Assembly: GCA_024178355.1 (NCBI GenBank)
Contig: JAMZNZ010000002.1
Span: 1,283,501 to 1,347,500, forward strand
Direction of reading: 5' to 3'
From: Maricaulaceae bacterium EIL42A08
Lineage (GTDB): Bacteria > Pseudomonadota > Alphaproteobacteria > Caulobacterales > Maricaulaceae
DNA length: 64,000 bases
Below the pieces are notes generated by a model, which had not been told where the DNA came from, did no database searches, and saw only the letters and a program-made list of their open reading frames with translations. Both the position numbers and the translations under genes were made by a program. Shown in pieces: positions 1 to 7,899 of the stretch (the stretch's first letter is position 1; every line of letters begins with the position of its first letter).

Positions 1-87
1 AGTCGGCGTGACAGAGGGGGCCTGGATCAGCTTTCGCGCCAGCGGGATCGGATCGGTCGGGTCAGTCGTGGGTTTAAGGTCTTCCAT
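1..87 (-). CDS. dapE: Succinyl-diaminopimelate desuccinylase, N-terminus only
   Basis: The minus strand reads 29 codons from an ATG at 87 to the left edge with no stop. The end of this stretch, LARKLIQAPSVTP, matches the start of DapE/ArgE-type M20 metallopeptidases, where a 'LI..PSVTP' segment opens the catalytic domain. DapE removes succinate from N-succinyl-LL-diaminopimelate in lysine and peptidoglycan precursor synthesis. It lies about 50 bp downstream of the NlpC/P60 gene on the same strand and may share its transcript. The catalytic residues are outside the window, so another M20 peptidase is possible. Confidence 0.6.
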   Translation of the reverse strand, partial: MEDLKPTTDPTDPIPLARKLIQAPSVTPT

Positions 88-137
88 GACCCCACACATA
101 GGCTGAAACCGGGCGCTTCGCCATCATGGCGCATGCT

Positions 138-935
138 TTAGTCAGGCTTGCGATAAATCCCGCTCATCGGGGCGTAGTGAAAGGCGATCCGCATGGCGGC
201 ACGCTGCAGGGGTTCAGCCACCGTCATCATGTGGTGACCGTTGGCGTGCAGCAGCGTGTCCGCGTCGGTCATGATGCCCACATGCCCCGGCCAGAAGACC
301 AGATCGCCGCGTTTTAACCCGGTAAAGTCCTCCGTGGTTTCCACCGCCTGCCAGTTGGCCTTCGCCCAGGCTTCCTGCGGCCCGGAATCACGCGGACACA
401 GTATCCCAGCGGCCTCCAGTGAGGTCTGAACGAGCCCGGAGCAATCAATCCCGAGGCTTTCTTTGGCTCCCCAGAAATAGGGCGTGTGCAAGAAGCGCTC
501 GGCAACCGCGACATAGTCTGGCTCCCAGTCGTCACCGACCGGGCGCAGATGGCCCTCAAACACCCAGCCCATGCGCTGGGCTTCGATGAATTTGCCAGTG
601 CGTGCGCCGCCAACGACCTTGGCATTGAGACTGATCAGGCACACCGGCGCCGATTTAAGGTCCGGCTGAGAATAAACATAGGTCCTCAGCGCCTTGACCT
701 GATGGGTCGGGATCAGCGCTGGCGCGGACAAGGCCGCCATGTCCACAAAGCCTGGATAATCATCCTGCGCGGTGCGACCCTTCGCCCAGCCGTTCTGTTC
801 CTCCTCAACCAGGAAGACTTCTCCGGCCAGAAGCTGGGTGTCCTGCGCGCCGTCCTCTTCGGGCGTGCGCCGCACTGGCGCGACACCGGCAGTGACCTGA
901 AACGCGCCCAAAGCGGAAGTTGGCTTATCGGCCAT
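138..935 (-). CDS. NlpC/P60 family (C40) peptidase with SH3-like N-terminal region
   Basis: Predicted cell-wall peptide hydrolase of 265 aa. Residues about 15-130 look like bacterial SH3 domains; the C-terminal third is an NlpC/P60 fold. The catalytic cysteine is C165 in GIDCSGLV, followed by H218 in PGHVG and a third polar residue near H230. The family cleaves gamma-D-Glu-diamino acid bonds in murein peptides. There is no obvious signal peptide, which suggests a cytoplasmic role in recycling imported muropeptides, as for dipeptidyl-peptidase VI-like enzymes. The ATG at 935 overlaps the end of the aminopeptidase gene by 11 bp, and AAGGA lies just upstream, so the two are probably translationally coupled and act together on peptides. 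Confidence 0.85.
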   Translation of the reverse strand: MADKPTSALGAFQVTAGVAPVRRTPEEDGAQDTQLLAGEVFLVEEEQNGWAKGRTAQDDYPGFVDMAALSAPALIPTHQVKALRTYVYSQPDLKSAPVCLISLNAKVVGGARTGKFIEAQRMGWVFEGHLRPVGDDWEPDYVAVAERFLHTPYFWGAKESLGIDCSGLVQTSLEAAGILCPRDSGPQEAWAKANWQAVETTEDFTGLKRGDLVFWPGHVGIMTDADTLLHANGHHMMTVAEPLQRAAMRIAFHYAPMSGIYRKPD

Positions 936-2301
936 AACGATCCTTCAGCATGGTCCAGAGCGCGCGAGCGCCCAGCATTTCACCGCCCTGAGGACGGCCC
1001 GGGCGCGCGGTGGGGTTCCAGGCAAAGATATCAAAATGGACCCAGTTTTTCGCGTCGCTGGCAAACCGGCGCAGGAAGAGCGCTGCGGTGATAGAGCCCG
1101 CAAAGCTGCCCGAACCGGTGTTGGAAAGGTCGGCAATCGGGCTTTCCATCCACTGATCATACCCATCCCATAGCGGCATCTGCCAGACAGGGTCGTCGCT
1201 CTGCTCACCAGCCTCGGTGATGCCCGCGGCGAGCTCCGCATTATCAGTGTAGAAGGGCGCAACTTCGGGGCCGAGCGCCACGCGGGCGGCACCGGTCAGG
1301 GTTGCCATATCGATCAGCAGATCAGGATCGGACTCCACCGCCTTGGTGATCGCATCGGCCAGCACCAGACGCCCCTCAGCATCGGTATTACCGATCTCCA
1401 CGGTCAGGCCCTTGCGGCTGTCCAGGATATCGCCAGGACGGAAGGCATTGCCGGAAATGGCGTTTTCAACAGCCGGGATCAGCACGTGCAGGCGCACCGG
1501 CAGCTTGGCGTCCATGATGATGGAAGCAAGCCCCAGCACGTTGGCTGAACCGCCCATATCCTTCTTCATCAACAGCATGCCGCTGGCCGGTTTGATGTCG
1601 AGACCCCCGGAGTCAAAGCACACACCCTTGCCCACCAGGGCCAGGCGCGGATGGCTTTCATCGCCCCATTCAAACTCGATCAGGCGGGGGGCATCCACCG
1701 ATGCGCGCCCCACCGCATGGATCATCGGGTAGCTGTCGCCCTTTTTAAGGAGCTTATCGCCTGTCGTGACGTGGACTTTTGCGCCGTGCGCCTTGGCCAA
1801 CTCGCGCGCAGCCGCTTCCAGATCGCTGGGCAGCATGTCGCCAGCCGGTGTGTTGACGAGGTCACGGGTCAGCGTAACACCCGCTACTACGCGGGCCGCT
1901 TCAGCCGCATCGCCCCCTTCAGGGACCACAAAGCGGGCCGGTTGGCGCTTGGCGGCCTTGTAGCGCGTGAACTGATAGCCTCCGAGGCCCAGCGCGATGG
2001 CGGTCTGGGTCGCATCCCAACCCTCAGGCAGGCCAGACACGGCATAATCACCTTCAGGCAGACTCATGGCCGCGCCAGCTATATCAAACGGCGTCTTCGC
2101 TGGTCCTGCCCCGATCAGGGCAAACGGCCCCTCACCGGCTGGCAACAGCAGCGTCTCACCTGGCCCAGCCTCAAACCCCGCTCCGCGCGCATGCTCGGCA
2201 CTAGCCGCGGGCAGTCCGGTAATCGCTTCTTCCAGCCCGTCAGAGGTGACGATCTGAACCGTCCGGTCAGCAGACGGGGCGAAGGGGCTTTGATCAGTCA
2301 T
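925..2301 (-). CDS. M17 leucyl aminopeptidase family protein
   Basis: Cytosolic two-metal aminopeptidase of 458 aa that removes N-terminal residues from peptides. The M17 signatures are present: GKGVCFDSGGLDIKP (K225, D230), KKDMGG (D248) and NTDAEGR (D307, E309, R311), which supply the metal ligands and catalytic lysine/arginine. It is shorter than E. coli PepA (about 500 aa) because the N-terminal domain is compact, as in many alphaproteobacterial homologues. An in-frame TTG at 2304 precedes the ATG at 2301; the ATG is preferred, with AAGGA about 10 nt upstream. It heads a minus-strand unit with the NlpC/P60 gene and probably dapE. Confidence 0.88.
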   Translation of the reverse strand: MTDQSPFAPSADRTVQIVTSDGLEEAITGLPAASAEHARGAGFEAGPGETLLLPAGEGPFALIGAGPAKTPFDIAGAAMSLPEGDYAVSGLPEGWDATQTAIALGLGGYQFTRYKAAKRQPARFVVPEGGDAAEAARVVAGVTLTRDLVNTPAGDMLPSDLEAAARELAKAHGAKVHVTTGDKLLKKGDSYPMIHAVGRASVDAPRLIEFEWGDESHPRLALVGKGVCFDSGGLDIKPASGMLLMKKDMGGSANVLGLASIIMDAKLPVRLHVLIPAVENAISGNAFRPGDILDSRKGLTVEIGNTDAEGRLVLADAITKAVESDPDLLIDMATLTGAARVALGPEVAPFYTDNAELAAGITEAGEQSDDPVWQMPLWDGYDQWMESPIADLSNTGSGSFAGSITAALFLRRFASDAKNWVHFDIFAWNPTARPGRPQGGEMLGARALWTMLKDRYGR

Positions 2302-2425
2302 CAATATGGCGTCCTTTAAAAGGCTTTAGCCGACTGGCATTTGCGGCCAATCGTTAACGGCTTCTTGACCGACTTCGGTCAGGCTTGATCCTGACTTAGT
2401 CCGTTTCAGGATCAAGAGGTAGACC

Positions 2426-3247
2426 ATGCGCGCGCATCTGTCCGCAATTGCACTGACTGCAGCTCTGCTGTCTGGCTGCGCCACGTCCGGCGAACTGGCC
2501 CTGACCGAAGAAGAAGAAGCGCTCGCCGCCGAGCTTCAATCGCGGTCGCTGGCTCCGGCCACAGCCGAAGAACGCGCCGCCATCGAAAACCAGGACTTGC
2601 TGACCCAGGCCGCCTTCTGGGCCGAAGCCTATGAGCTGAACCCCGGCGACCGGGAAGCAGCGGTGAAGCTGTCGAATGTGCTGCGCCAGCTTAACGGTGC
2701 GCCGCGCGCCGCCGAGATCGCCCGTCAGGCGCTGGCATTGTATCCAGAAGACGCAGAACTTCAGACCGCCTACGGCATGGCGCTGGTCGCCTCTGGCCGC
2801 GGCGCGCAGGCCGTGGAGCCGCTCAGCCGCGCGGTGTCCAACACGCCTGGCGACTGGCGCTTGCTCAACGCGCTGGGCGTCGCGCTGGAACAGTCCGGCC
2901 GAACCGAACTTGCGCGCAATCGCTTCCGCGAGGCGCTTGCCGCGTCCGATGGCGAGCCGAGCGTTCTGAACAATCTGGCGCTCTCGCTGATGCTGGACGG
3001 TGATCCGGAAACGGCTGAAAGCTATCTCCGCCAGGCCGCCAATCGTGAGCTTGCAGGCCCGGAAATCCGCCAGAATCTGGCCATGGCCGTCGCTCTGCAG
3101 GGCCGCTTTGATGAGGCTGAAGAGATCGCGCTGATCGATTCCACCCCCGACATGGCCCGCCAGAATCTCGACTATATCCGCGCCCTCATGAGCAGCCCGC
3201 GCAGCTATGACGAACTGCGCCGCGCCGAGCTTGAGGCGATGCGGTAG
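2426..3247 (+). CDS. tadD: TadD-like TPR lipoprotein
   Basis: Lipoprotein of 273 aa: a signal peptide ends in the lipobox LSGC with C18 as the predicted lipidated residue. The rest is helical tetratricopeptide repeats from about residue 60 to 250 (for example the stretches around NPGDREAAVKLSNVL and YPEDAELQTAYGMAL). Tad loci normally include such a lipoprotein (TadD), thought to help assemble the secretin or pilus machine. The ATG at 2426 has AAGAGG upstream. A small TGACCG/CGGTCA hairpin at 2366-2381 lies in the shared promoter region with the divergent aminopeptidase gene. It is convergent with the main minus-strand Tad operon. The TadD name rests on position and architecture. Confidence 0.75.
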   Translation: MRAHLSAIALTAALLSGCATSGELALTEEEEALAAELQSRSLAPATAEERAAIENQDLLTQAAFWAEAYELNPGDREAAVKLSNVLRQLNGAPRAAEIARQALALYPEDAELQTAYGMALVASGRGAQAVEPLSRAVSNTPGDWRLLNALGVALEQSGRTELARNRFREALAASDGEPSVLNNLALSLMLDGDPETAESYLRQAANRELAGPEIRQNLAMAVALQGRFDEAEEIALIDSTPDMARQNLDYIRALMSSPRSYDELRRAELEAMR

Positions 3248-3321
3248 GGGCTCGCGTAAGAATGGTGCGGGCTTATGAGTTGCAGCGACGCATTCTTGAT
3301 AGGCCGAGCAATCTTCTGACT

Positions 3322-3360
3322 TCACAGCATGGGTCCCCCGGATAAACCGGGGGATGACAA
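3322..3360. repeat. Left arm of 39-bp inverted repeat around GIY-YIG gene
   Basis: These 39 bp are the exact reverse complement of 3697-3735. Each arm contains its own hairpin: CCCCCGG and CCGGGGG separated by ATAAA (3335-3353). The arrangement resembles REP sequences around a mobile single gene. No target-site duplication was obvious. Confidence 0.9.
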
Positions 3361-3390
3361 TCGCGGAAAGGAGTGCGCTAAATTCTCCTC

Positions 3391-3687
3391 ATGGATGAGC
3401 GCGCCTACTTCGTATACCTGCTAGCTAGCCAGAAGAACGGAACACTGTATTGCCGCGTAACCAGCGACTTGATTGGCCGCGCATGGCAGCACCGTGAAGG
3501 CGAAATGCGAGGCTTCACTTCAAAGTATTCGGTAAAGCGACTGGTCTGGTATGAGCAGCATGCAGATATCCTGGAAGCCATTAAACGCGAAAAGCGGATC
3601 AAGAAATGGCCACGTCAATGGAAGCTCAATCTGATCGAAGAGCTCAACCCTGATTGGCGCGACCTCTATTTTGACCTAGAGCCATAG
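3391..3687 (+). CDS. GIY-YIG nuclease-fold protein, degenerate motif
   Basis: Small stand-alone GIY-YIG domain of 98 aa, of the UPF0213/YhbQ-like type common in alphaproteobacteria. The first motif is VYLLAS, followed by NGTLYCRVTSDL; related proteins usually have YIG where this one has YCR. Later conserved features are present: R and H in RAWQHREGE, the FTSKYSVKRLVWYE block, and the AIKREKRIKKWPR helix. The catalytic tyrosine is kept but the glycine after it is lost, so activity is uncertain. The gene sits between exact inverted repeats (3322-3360 and 3697-3735) in the gap between two convergent Tad genes, which suggests it arrived as a unit. AAGGAG lies rather far upstream of the ATG. Confidence 0.8.
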   Translation: MDERAYFVYLLASQKNGTLYCRVTSDLIGRAWQHREGEMRGFTSKYSVKRLVWYEQHADILEAIKREKRIKKWPRQWKLNLIEELNPDWRDLYFDLEP

Positions 3688-3696
3688 CCCCACCAC

Positions 3697-3735
3697 TTGT
3701 CATCCCCCGGTTTATCCGGGGGACCCATGCTGTGA
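3697..3735. repeat. Right arm of 39-bp inverted repeat
   Basis: Perfect inverted copy of 3322-3360, beginning 10 bp after the stop codon of the GIY-YIG gene. It could double as a transcription end for that gene through its GC-rich hairpin. A weaker relative (CAGCATGG followed by GCCCGGACGGGC) appears at about 3761-3782, possibly a decayed third copy. Confidence 0.9.
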
Positions 3736-3793
3736 CCCATAAAACAGGCTGACACAGCTCAGCATGGATTGCCCGGACGGGCCCAACCGAATA

Positions 3794-4282
3794 CTACCCC
3801 TCAGGCGGCGGGCTCATGGGCGGAGGGGGCGGTTCGCTCGCTTCCACTTTTTTTAATGGGAAGCGCTGTTTCAGCCAGCTGGAGACCAGTGTCTGGTCGA
3901 ACCGGAAATCGTCCGCAAGCGCGCGCAACTCTGCGGGAGCCCGGCCATCCTTCGACGCTTCAATCGCGCGGTAGAGCGCATAGAGCCGCAGATAGCCCTT
4001 CTCGTCACGCGACAGATTGGTGTCATCAAGCCCGGCGCAGACATCGATCAGCTTGGACAATCCGGACCGGCGCTTGCCTTCAGCCAGATCCACCACAGCC
4101 ATGGCTAGTGCCGGCTTCCAGCCACCGTCGGCGTATTTCAGGCGCTTGGGTACGGCGGACAGCTCACGCCGGGCGCGCTTCACATCACCTTCAGCAAGAG
4201 CGTCGAGCGCGTTATCAGCCGACTCACCAGCAATGCGCAGCGCTTCGCGCCGACGTTCTGCTGCTTTTGCTGAGCCAAACAT
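3794..4282 (-). CDS. Hypothetical helical protein at the end of the Tad operon
   Basis: No family recognised with confidence. The 162-aa product is charged and probably all helical, with repeated Ala/Leu/Arg heptad-like segments and a proline-rich tail (PPPPPMSPPPEG). There is no signal peptide or membrane segment, so it should be cytoplasmic. It lies about 75 bp downstream of tadC on the same strand and is the last minus-strand gene of the pilus cluster, so a role with the Tad platform or ATPase is plausible but only inferred from position. A TPR-like or DUF fold is possible. Confidence 0.65.
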   Translation of the reverse strand: MFGSAKAAERRREALRIAGESADNALDALAEGDVKRARRELSAVPKRLKYADGGWKPALAMAVVDLAEGKRRSGLSKLIDVCAGLDDTNLSRDEKGYLRLYALYRAIEASKDGRAPAELRALADDFRFDQTLVSSWLKQRFPLKKVEASEPPPPPMSPPPEG

Positions 4283-4357
4283 AATCTACCCCACACCGCG
4301 AAAGGACTGCCCCTCCGGCAAATCACCGTGCAAGGCTAGCGCGCCGAAGCGGCAACG

Positions 4358-5338
4358 TCACATGCTTTGGTAAGAAATCACTGCAGGTCCGATGATGACC
4401 AGAAAGAGCACCGGCAGGAAGAACAGGATCATCGGCACGGTCAGCTTGGCAGGAAGAGCCGCGGCCTTTTTCTCCGCCGCGCTCATGCGCATGTCGCGGT
4501 TTTCCTTGGCCATCACGCGCAACGCCTGACCCAGCGGGGTACCATAACGTTCAGCCTGCACGAGAGCCGTAGCTACCGACTTCACGCCGGGGTGGCCGGT
4601 CCGCATGGCCAGGTTCTCGTACGCCATGCGGCGATCCTGCAAGAAGGCGAGCTCAGCGGTGGTCAGGGAGAGCTCTTCGGCCAGCTCAATGGAGCTGGAA
4701 CCGATTTCAGACGCCACCTTCTGGAAGGCCGCCTCGATACTCATGCCCGCTTCCACACAGATCAGCAGTAGGTCCAGGGAGTCCGGGAAGGCCTGCATGA
4801 TGCTGTCGCGGCGCTTGGACGCCAGATTGCTCAGATAGATGCCCGGCGCATAATAGCCCAGCACCGCAAGGCCCATGTTGACCGCCAGCATCTGCATGCC
4901 CTGCAGGCCGAAATCATTGATGAAGGTGAGATGCAGGAAGGACAGGCCGAACAGCACGAACGGCATGGCAAAGCGGAAGAAGTAGAAGCCGAACACCGGC
5001 CCCTGACCGCGCAAGCCCGCCTGAACCATCTTGTTTTTCAGGTTCGGGTCTTCCAGCAGCTTCTGCAGGTTCAGCGCTTCCACCACCCGCTTGGACAGGG
5101 TCTGCTTCGCCTCACCGCGAAGGGATCCACGTGAGGCGTCTTTCTCGATCTGCTCACGCGCCTTGCGGCGCAGCTCGTCGCGGCGATTGGATACCGCCTT
5201 GAGGCGCTTGGAGGTGGTGTCCTTGTCAAAGGCGGGCGCAGAGATCGTCCATATTGTGGCAAACACCAGTACTGCGGCGATCGCAGCAAACAAATTGCCC
5301 GGGTTGGTGACCCAGTCTGCAAAGGCGTAAAGATCCAT
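4358..5338 (-). CDS. tadC: Tad pilus inner-membrane platform protein TadC
   Basis: Type II secretion F-domain protein of 326 aa. An N-terminal membrane segment (about residues 15-33) precedes a cytoplasmic stretch, two central hydrophobic segments (about 125-165), the T2SSF domain (LLLICVEAGMSIEAAFQKVA) and a C-terminal membrane segment (MILFFLPVLFLVIIGPAVI). In Tad systems TadC pairs with TadB to form the platform that couples the CpaF ATPase to pilin assembly or removal. It starts 9 bp after tadB ends, in the same operon. Confidence 0.9.
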   Translation of the reverse strand: MDLYAFADWVTNPGNLFAAIAAVLVFATIWTISAPAFDKDTTSKRLKAVSNRRDELRRKAREQIEKDASRGSLRGEAKQTLSKRVVEALNLQKLLEDPNLKNKMVQAGLRGQGPVFGFYFFRFAMPFVLFGLSFLHLTFINDFGLQGMQMLAVNMGLAVLGYYAPGIYLSNLASKRRDSIMQAFPDSLDLLLICVEAGMSIEAAFQKVASEIGSSSIELAEELSLTTAELAFLQDRRMAYENLAMRTGHPGVKSVATALVQAERYGTPLGQALRVMAKENRDMRMSAAEKKAAALPAKLTVPMILFFLPVLFLVIIGPAVISYQSM

Positions 5339-5347
5339 CTGTCGCCC

Positions 5348-6346
5348 CTACATCTTGAAGTTAATCATGCCGCGCATCACGAAAATGCCGATGCCCATCC
5401 ACGTCACACCAGCCAGCAGCATCAGCTGGCCCATAGAGGTGGTGAAAAGCGGCATCATGTAATCGGGCGAAATCACGAGCACCATGGTCGCCACCCCAGG
5501 GGGCAGCGAACCAATAATCATGGCCGACGCCTTGGCTTCAGACGAAAGGGCCCCGACCTTTTCGCGCATCATCTTACGCGCGCGCAAAACCGCAGACAGA
5601 TTGTTCAGCGCTTCAGCCAGGTTACCACCGGTTTTCGACTGGATCGTCAGCACAATGGAGAAGAAGGACAGCTCCGGCAGTGGCATACGGCGCAACATGC
5701 GACGCAGGCCCTCTTCGGCATCCACGCCGACAGCAATACCTTCGGTCAGCTTTTCAAACTCGCTGCGTACCGGCTCTTCAGCTTCGCGCGCGATGATTTT
5801 CAAACACTCATTGAGCGGCAGGCCAGACTTGATGCCGCGTACAATTACATCCAGCGCATCGGCAAAGTTGCCGGTGAATTTCTTCTGGCGACGGCTCTTG
5901 GCCATGCCCAGGATCCAGCGCGGCATACCCAGTCCCATGACGGCCGTCGCGCCCAGGATCAGCAGCGGATGCTGACCAGTGACAAAGGTGAGCACCAGGG
6001 CTACGCCGCCCATGATCGCGGAGATGATCCAGAATTTCGTGGGGCTCCAGTCGAGACCGGCCTGCTCCAGACGCGCTGTCAGGGTCAGTGACTTCTTGCG
6101 TTCGGCCTTCTGGCGGTCCTCCAGGTCCTTCAGGGAGTCCTGGATCTGTTTCTTTTTCGCAGCCGAGCTGTCCAGCACCGCGTTCTTGCGCTTGGTGCGC
6201 GACACACCGGCACCATCGCCCAGCGCAGCGGCGACGCGACTCTTGCTGGCTTTTTCGGTGTCACCGCCACCAACAAAGGCAAAGCCGACACCGGCCACTG
6301 CGATAAAGGCGCAGACCGCAGCCAGGATGAACGCAAAATCCCCCAT
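5348..6346 (-). CDS. tadB: Tad pilus inner-membrane platform protein TadB
   Basis: T2SSF-family membrane protein of about 332 aa, partner of TadC. An N-terminal membrane segment (FAFILAAVCAFIAVAGVGFAF) is followed by a charged linker, a hydrophobic pair, the F domain with GLPLNECLKIIAREAEEPV, and a C-terminal pair of membrane helices. An open frame continues upstream to 6472 but that part overlaps cpaF in another frame. The ATG at 6346 lies 7 bp after the cpaF stop and gives the expected TadB N-terminus, so it is taken as the start. Confidence 0.9.
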   Translation of the reverse strand: MGDFAFILAAVCAFIAVAGVGFAFVGGGDTEKASKSRVAAALGDGAGVSRTKRKNAVLDSSAAKKKQIQDSLKDLEDRQKAERKKSLTLTARLEQAGLDWSPTKFWIISAIMGGVALVLTFVTGQHPLLILGATAVMGLGMPRWILGMAKSRRQKKFTGNFADALDVIVRGIKSGLPLNECLKIIAREAEEPVRSEFEKLTEGIAVGVDAEEGLRRMLRRMPLPELSFFSIVLTIQSKTGGNLAEALNNLSAVLRARKMMREKVGALSSEAKASAMIIGSLPPGVATMVLVISPDYMMPLFTTSMGQLMLLAGVTWMGIGIFVMRGMINFKM

Positions 6347-6353
6347 CGCGCGG

Positions 6354-7886
6354 TTATGCCTCCGCAGCTTCGAGGGCGTCAGCCAGCTGGCCTTCAAGGC
6401 CGAAGTAGCGGGCACGATCCCAGAAGTTCGGACGGGCAATGCCGGTCGAGACGTGACGGCCTGCGATGTCACCCTGGGCGTCTTCGCCGGTGATCTCGTA
6501 CAGGAACAGGTCCTGGGTGATGATCACATCGCCCTCCATGCCCAGCACTTCGGTGATGTGGGTGATCTTGCGCGAACCATCGCGCAGGCGGGCTGCCTGA
6601 ATGATCACATCGATCGAGCCGGAGATCATTTCGCGGATCGTCTTGGTGGGCAGGTTATAGCCGCCCATGGTGATCATGGATTCGATACGGCTGAGGGCTT
6701 CGCGCGGTGAGTTGGCGTGCAGCGTGCCCATCGAACCGTCGTGACCGGTGTTCATGGCCTGCAGAAGGTCAAACGCCTCCGGGCCACGCACCTCACCCAC
6801 GATGATACGTTCAGGACGCATGCGCAGACAGTTCTTCACCAGGTCGCGCATGGTGACCTGACCAGAGCCTTCAAGGTTTGGCGGGCGGGTTTCGAGGCGC
6901 ACCACATGCGGCTGTTGCAGCTGGAGCTCGGCGGCGTCTTCACAGGTGATGATGCGTTCATCCTCACCGATGAAACCCGTCAGACAGTTCAGAAGCGTCG
7001 TCTTACCCGAACCGGTACCGCCACTGATCAGCACGTTACAGCGGGCCGCGCCGATGATTTCCAGAATGCGCGCGCCTTCAGGCGAGATTGAGCCGAAGTC
7101 CACCAGGTTGGAAAGCTTCAGCTTGTCCTTTTTAAACTTACGAATGGTCAGCGTGGGTCCGTCCAGCGCCAGCGGCGGCGCGATGACGTTCACACGTGAG
7201 CCGTCGGCCAAACGAGCGTCACAGATCGGCGAGCTTTCATCTACACGGCGGCCCACCTGGGACACGATGCGCTGACAGATATTCATCAGCTGGCCGTTAT
7301 CGCGGAACTTGATATTGGTCTTTTTGACCTTGCCCGCGACTTCGATAAACACGTCGCCTGCGCCGTTGACCATGATGTCGGCGATATCATCGCGCGCCAG
7401 CAACGGCTCCAGCGGACCATAGCCCAGCACATCGTTACAGATGTCCTGAAGCAGCTGCTCCTGCTCGGCGATGGACATGGCCACATTCTTGATCGAGATG
7501 ATCTCGGTGACGATGTCGCGGATTTCTTCAGCGGCCGTGTCGTTATCAAGGCGAGCCAGCTGCGACAGATCGATCGTATCGATCAGCGCGTTAAAGATCG
7601 TGGTCTTGATCGCGTAATATTCAGCCGACCGTTCAGCGCCGACCGCTTCAACCGCAGACTTGGGTTTGGGCTTGAGTGCTGTAGACGGCTTTGACGGCTT
7701 GGGAGCCGCCGCGGGCTTTTCAGCCTCGGGGCGGGTCTTGACCGCAACACCGGCAGCCGGGTTCGAAGGCCGTGGCGCTGCAGGCTTCTCCGCCGTAGGC
7801 TTTGGCGCAGCCGGGGCTGGTGAGGCCGGAGCTTTTGAAAAACCCGGCCCGCCGCCTCCTGGCGTGGTTGGACGCTTGCCAAACAT
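6354..7886 (-). CDS. cpaF: Tad pilus secretion ATPase CpaF/TadA
   Basis: Hexameric secretion ATPase of 510 aa that powers Flp pilus extension and retraction. A Pro/Ala/Lys-rich disordered N-terminus (about residues 1-80) precedes the GspE/VirB11-type core. Visible motifs are the Walker [10 protein letters not shown], the Asp box around [12 protein letters not shown], the Walker B region [12 protein letters not shown] and the His box [15 protein letters not shown]. It lies 13 bp after cpaE and 7 bp before tadB, so co-transcription is likely. Confidence 0.95.
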   Translation of the reverse strand: MFGKRPTTPGGGGPGFSKAPASPAPAAPKPTAEKPAAPRPSNPAAGVAVKTRPEAEKPAAAPKPSKPSTALKPKPKSAVEAVGAERSAEYYAIKTTIFNALIDTIDLSQLARLDNDTAAEEIRDIVTEIISIKNVAMSIAEQEQLLQDICNDVLGYGPLEPLLARDDIADIMVNGAGDVFIEVAGKVKKTNIKFRDNGQLMNICQRIVSQVGRRVDESSPICDARLADGSRVNVIAPPLALDGPTLTIRKFKKDKLKLSNLVDFGSISPEGARILEIIGAARCNVLISGGTGSGKTTLLNCLTGFIGEDERIITCEDAAELQLQQPHVVRLETRPPNLEGSGQVTMRDLVKNCLRMRPERIIVGEVRGPEAFDLLQAMNTGHDGSMGTLHANSPREALSRIESMITMGGYNLPTKTIREMISGSIDVIIQAARLRDGSRKITHITEVLGMEGDVIITQDLFLYEITGEDAQGDIAGRHVSTGIARPNFWDRARYFGLEGQLADALEAAEA

Positions 7887-7899
7887 GCTCGCTTAACGC

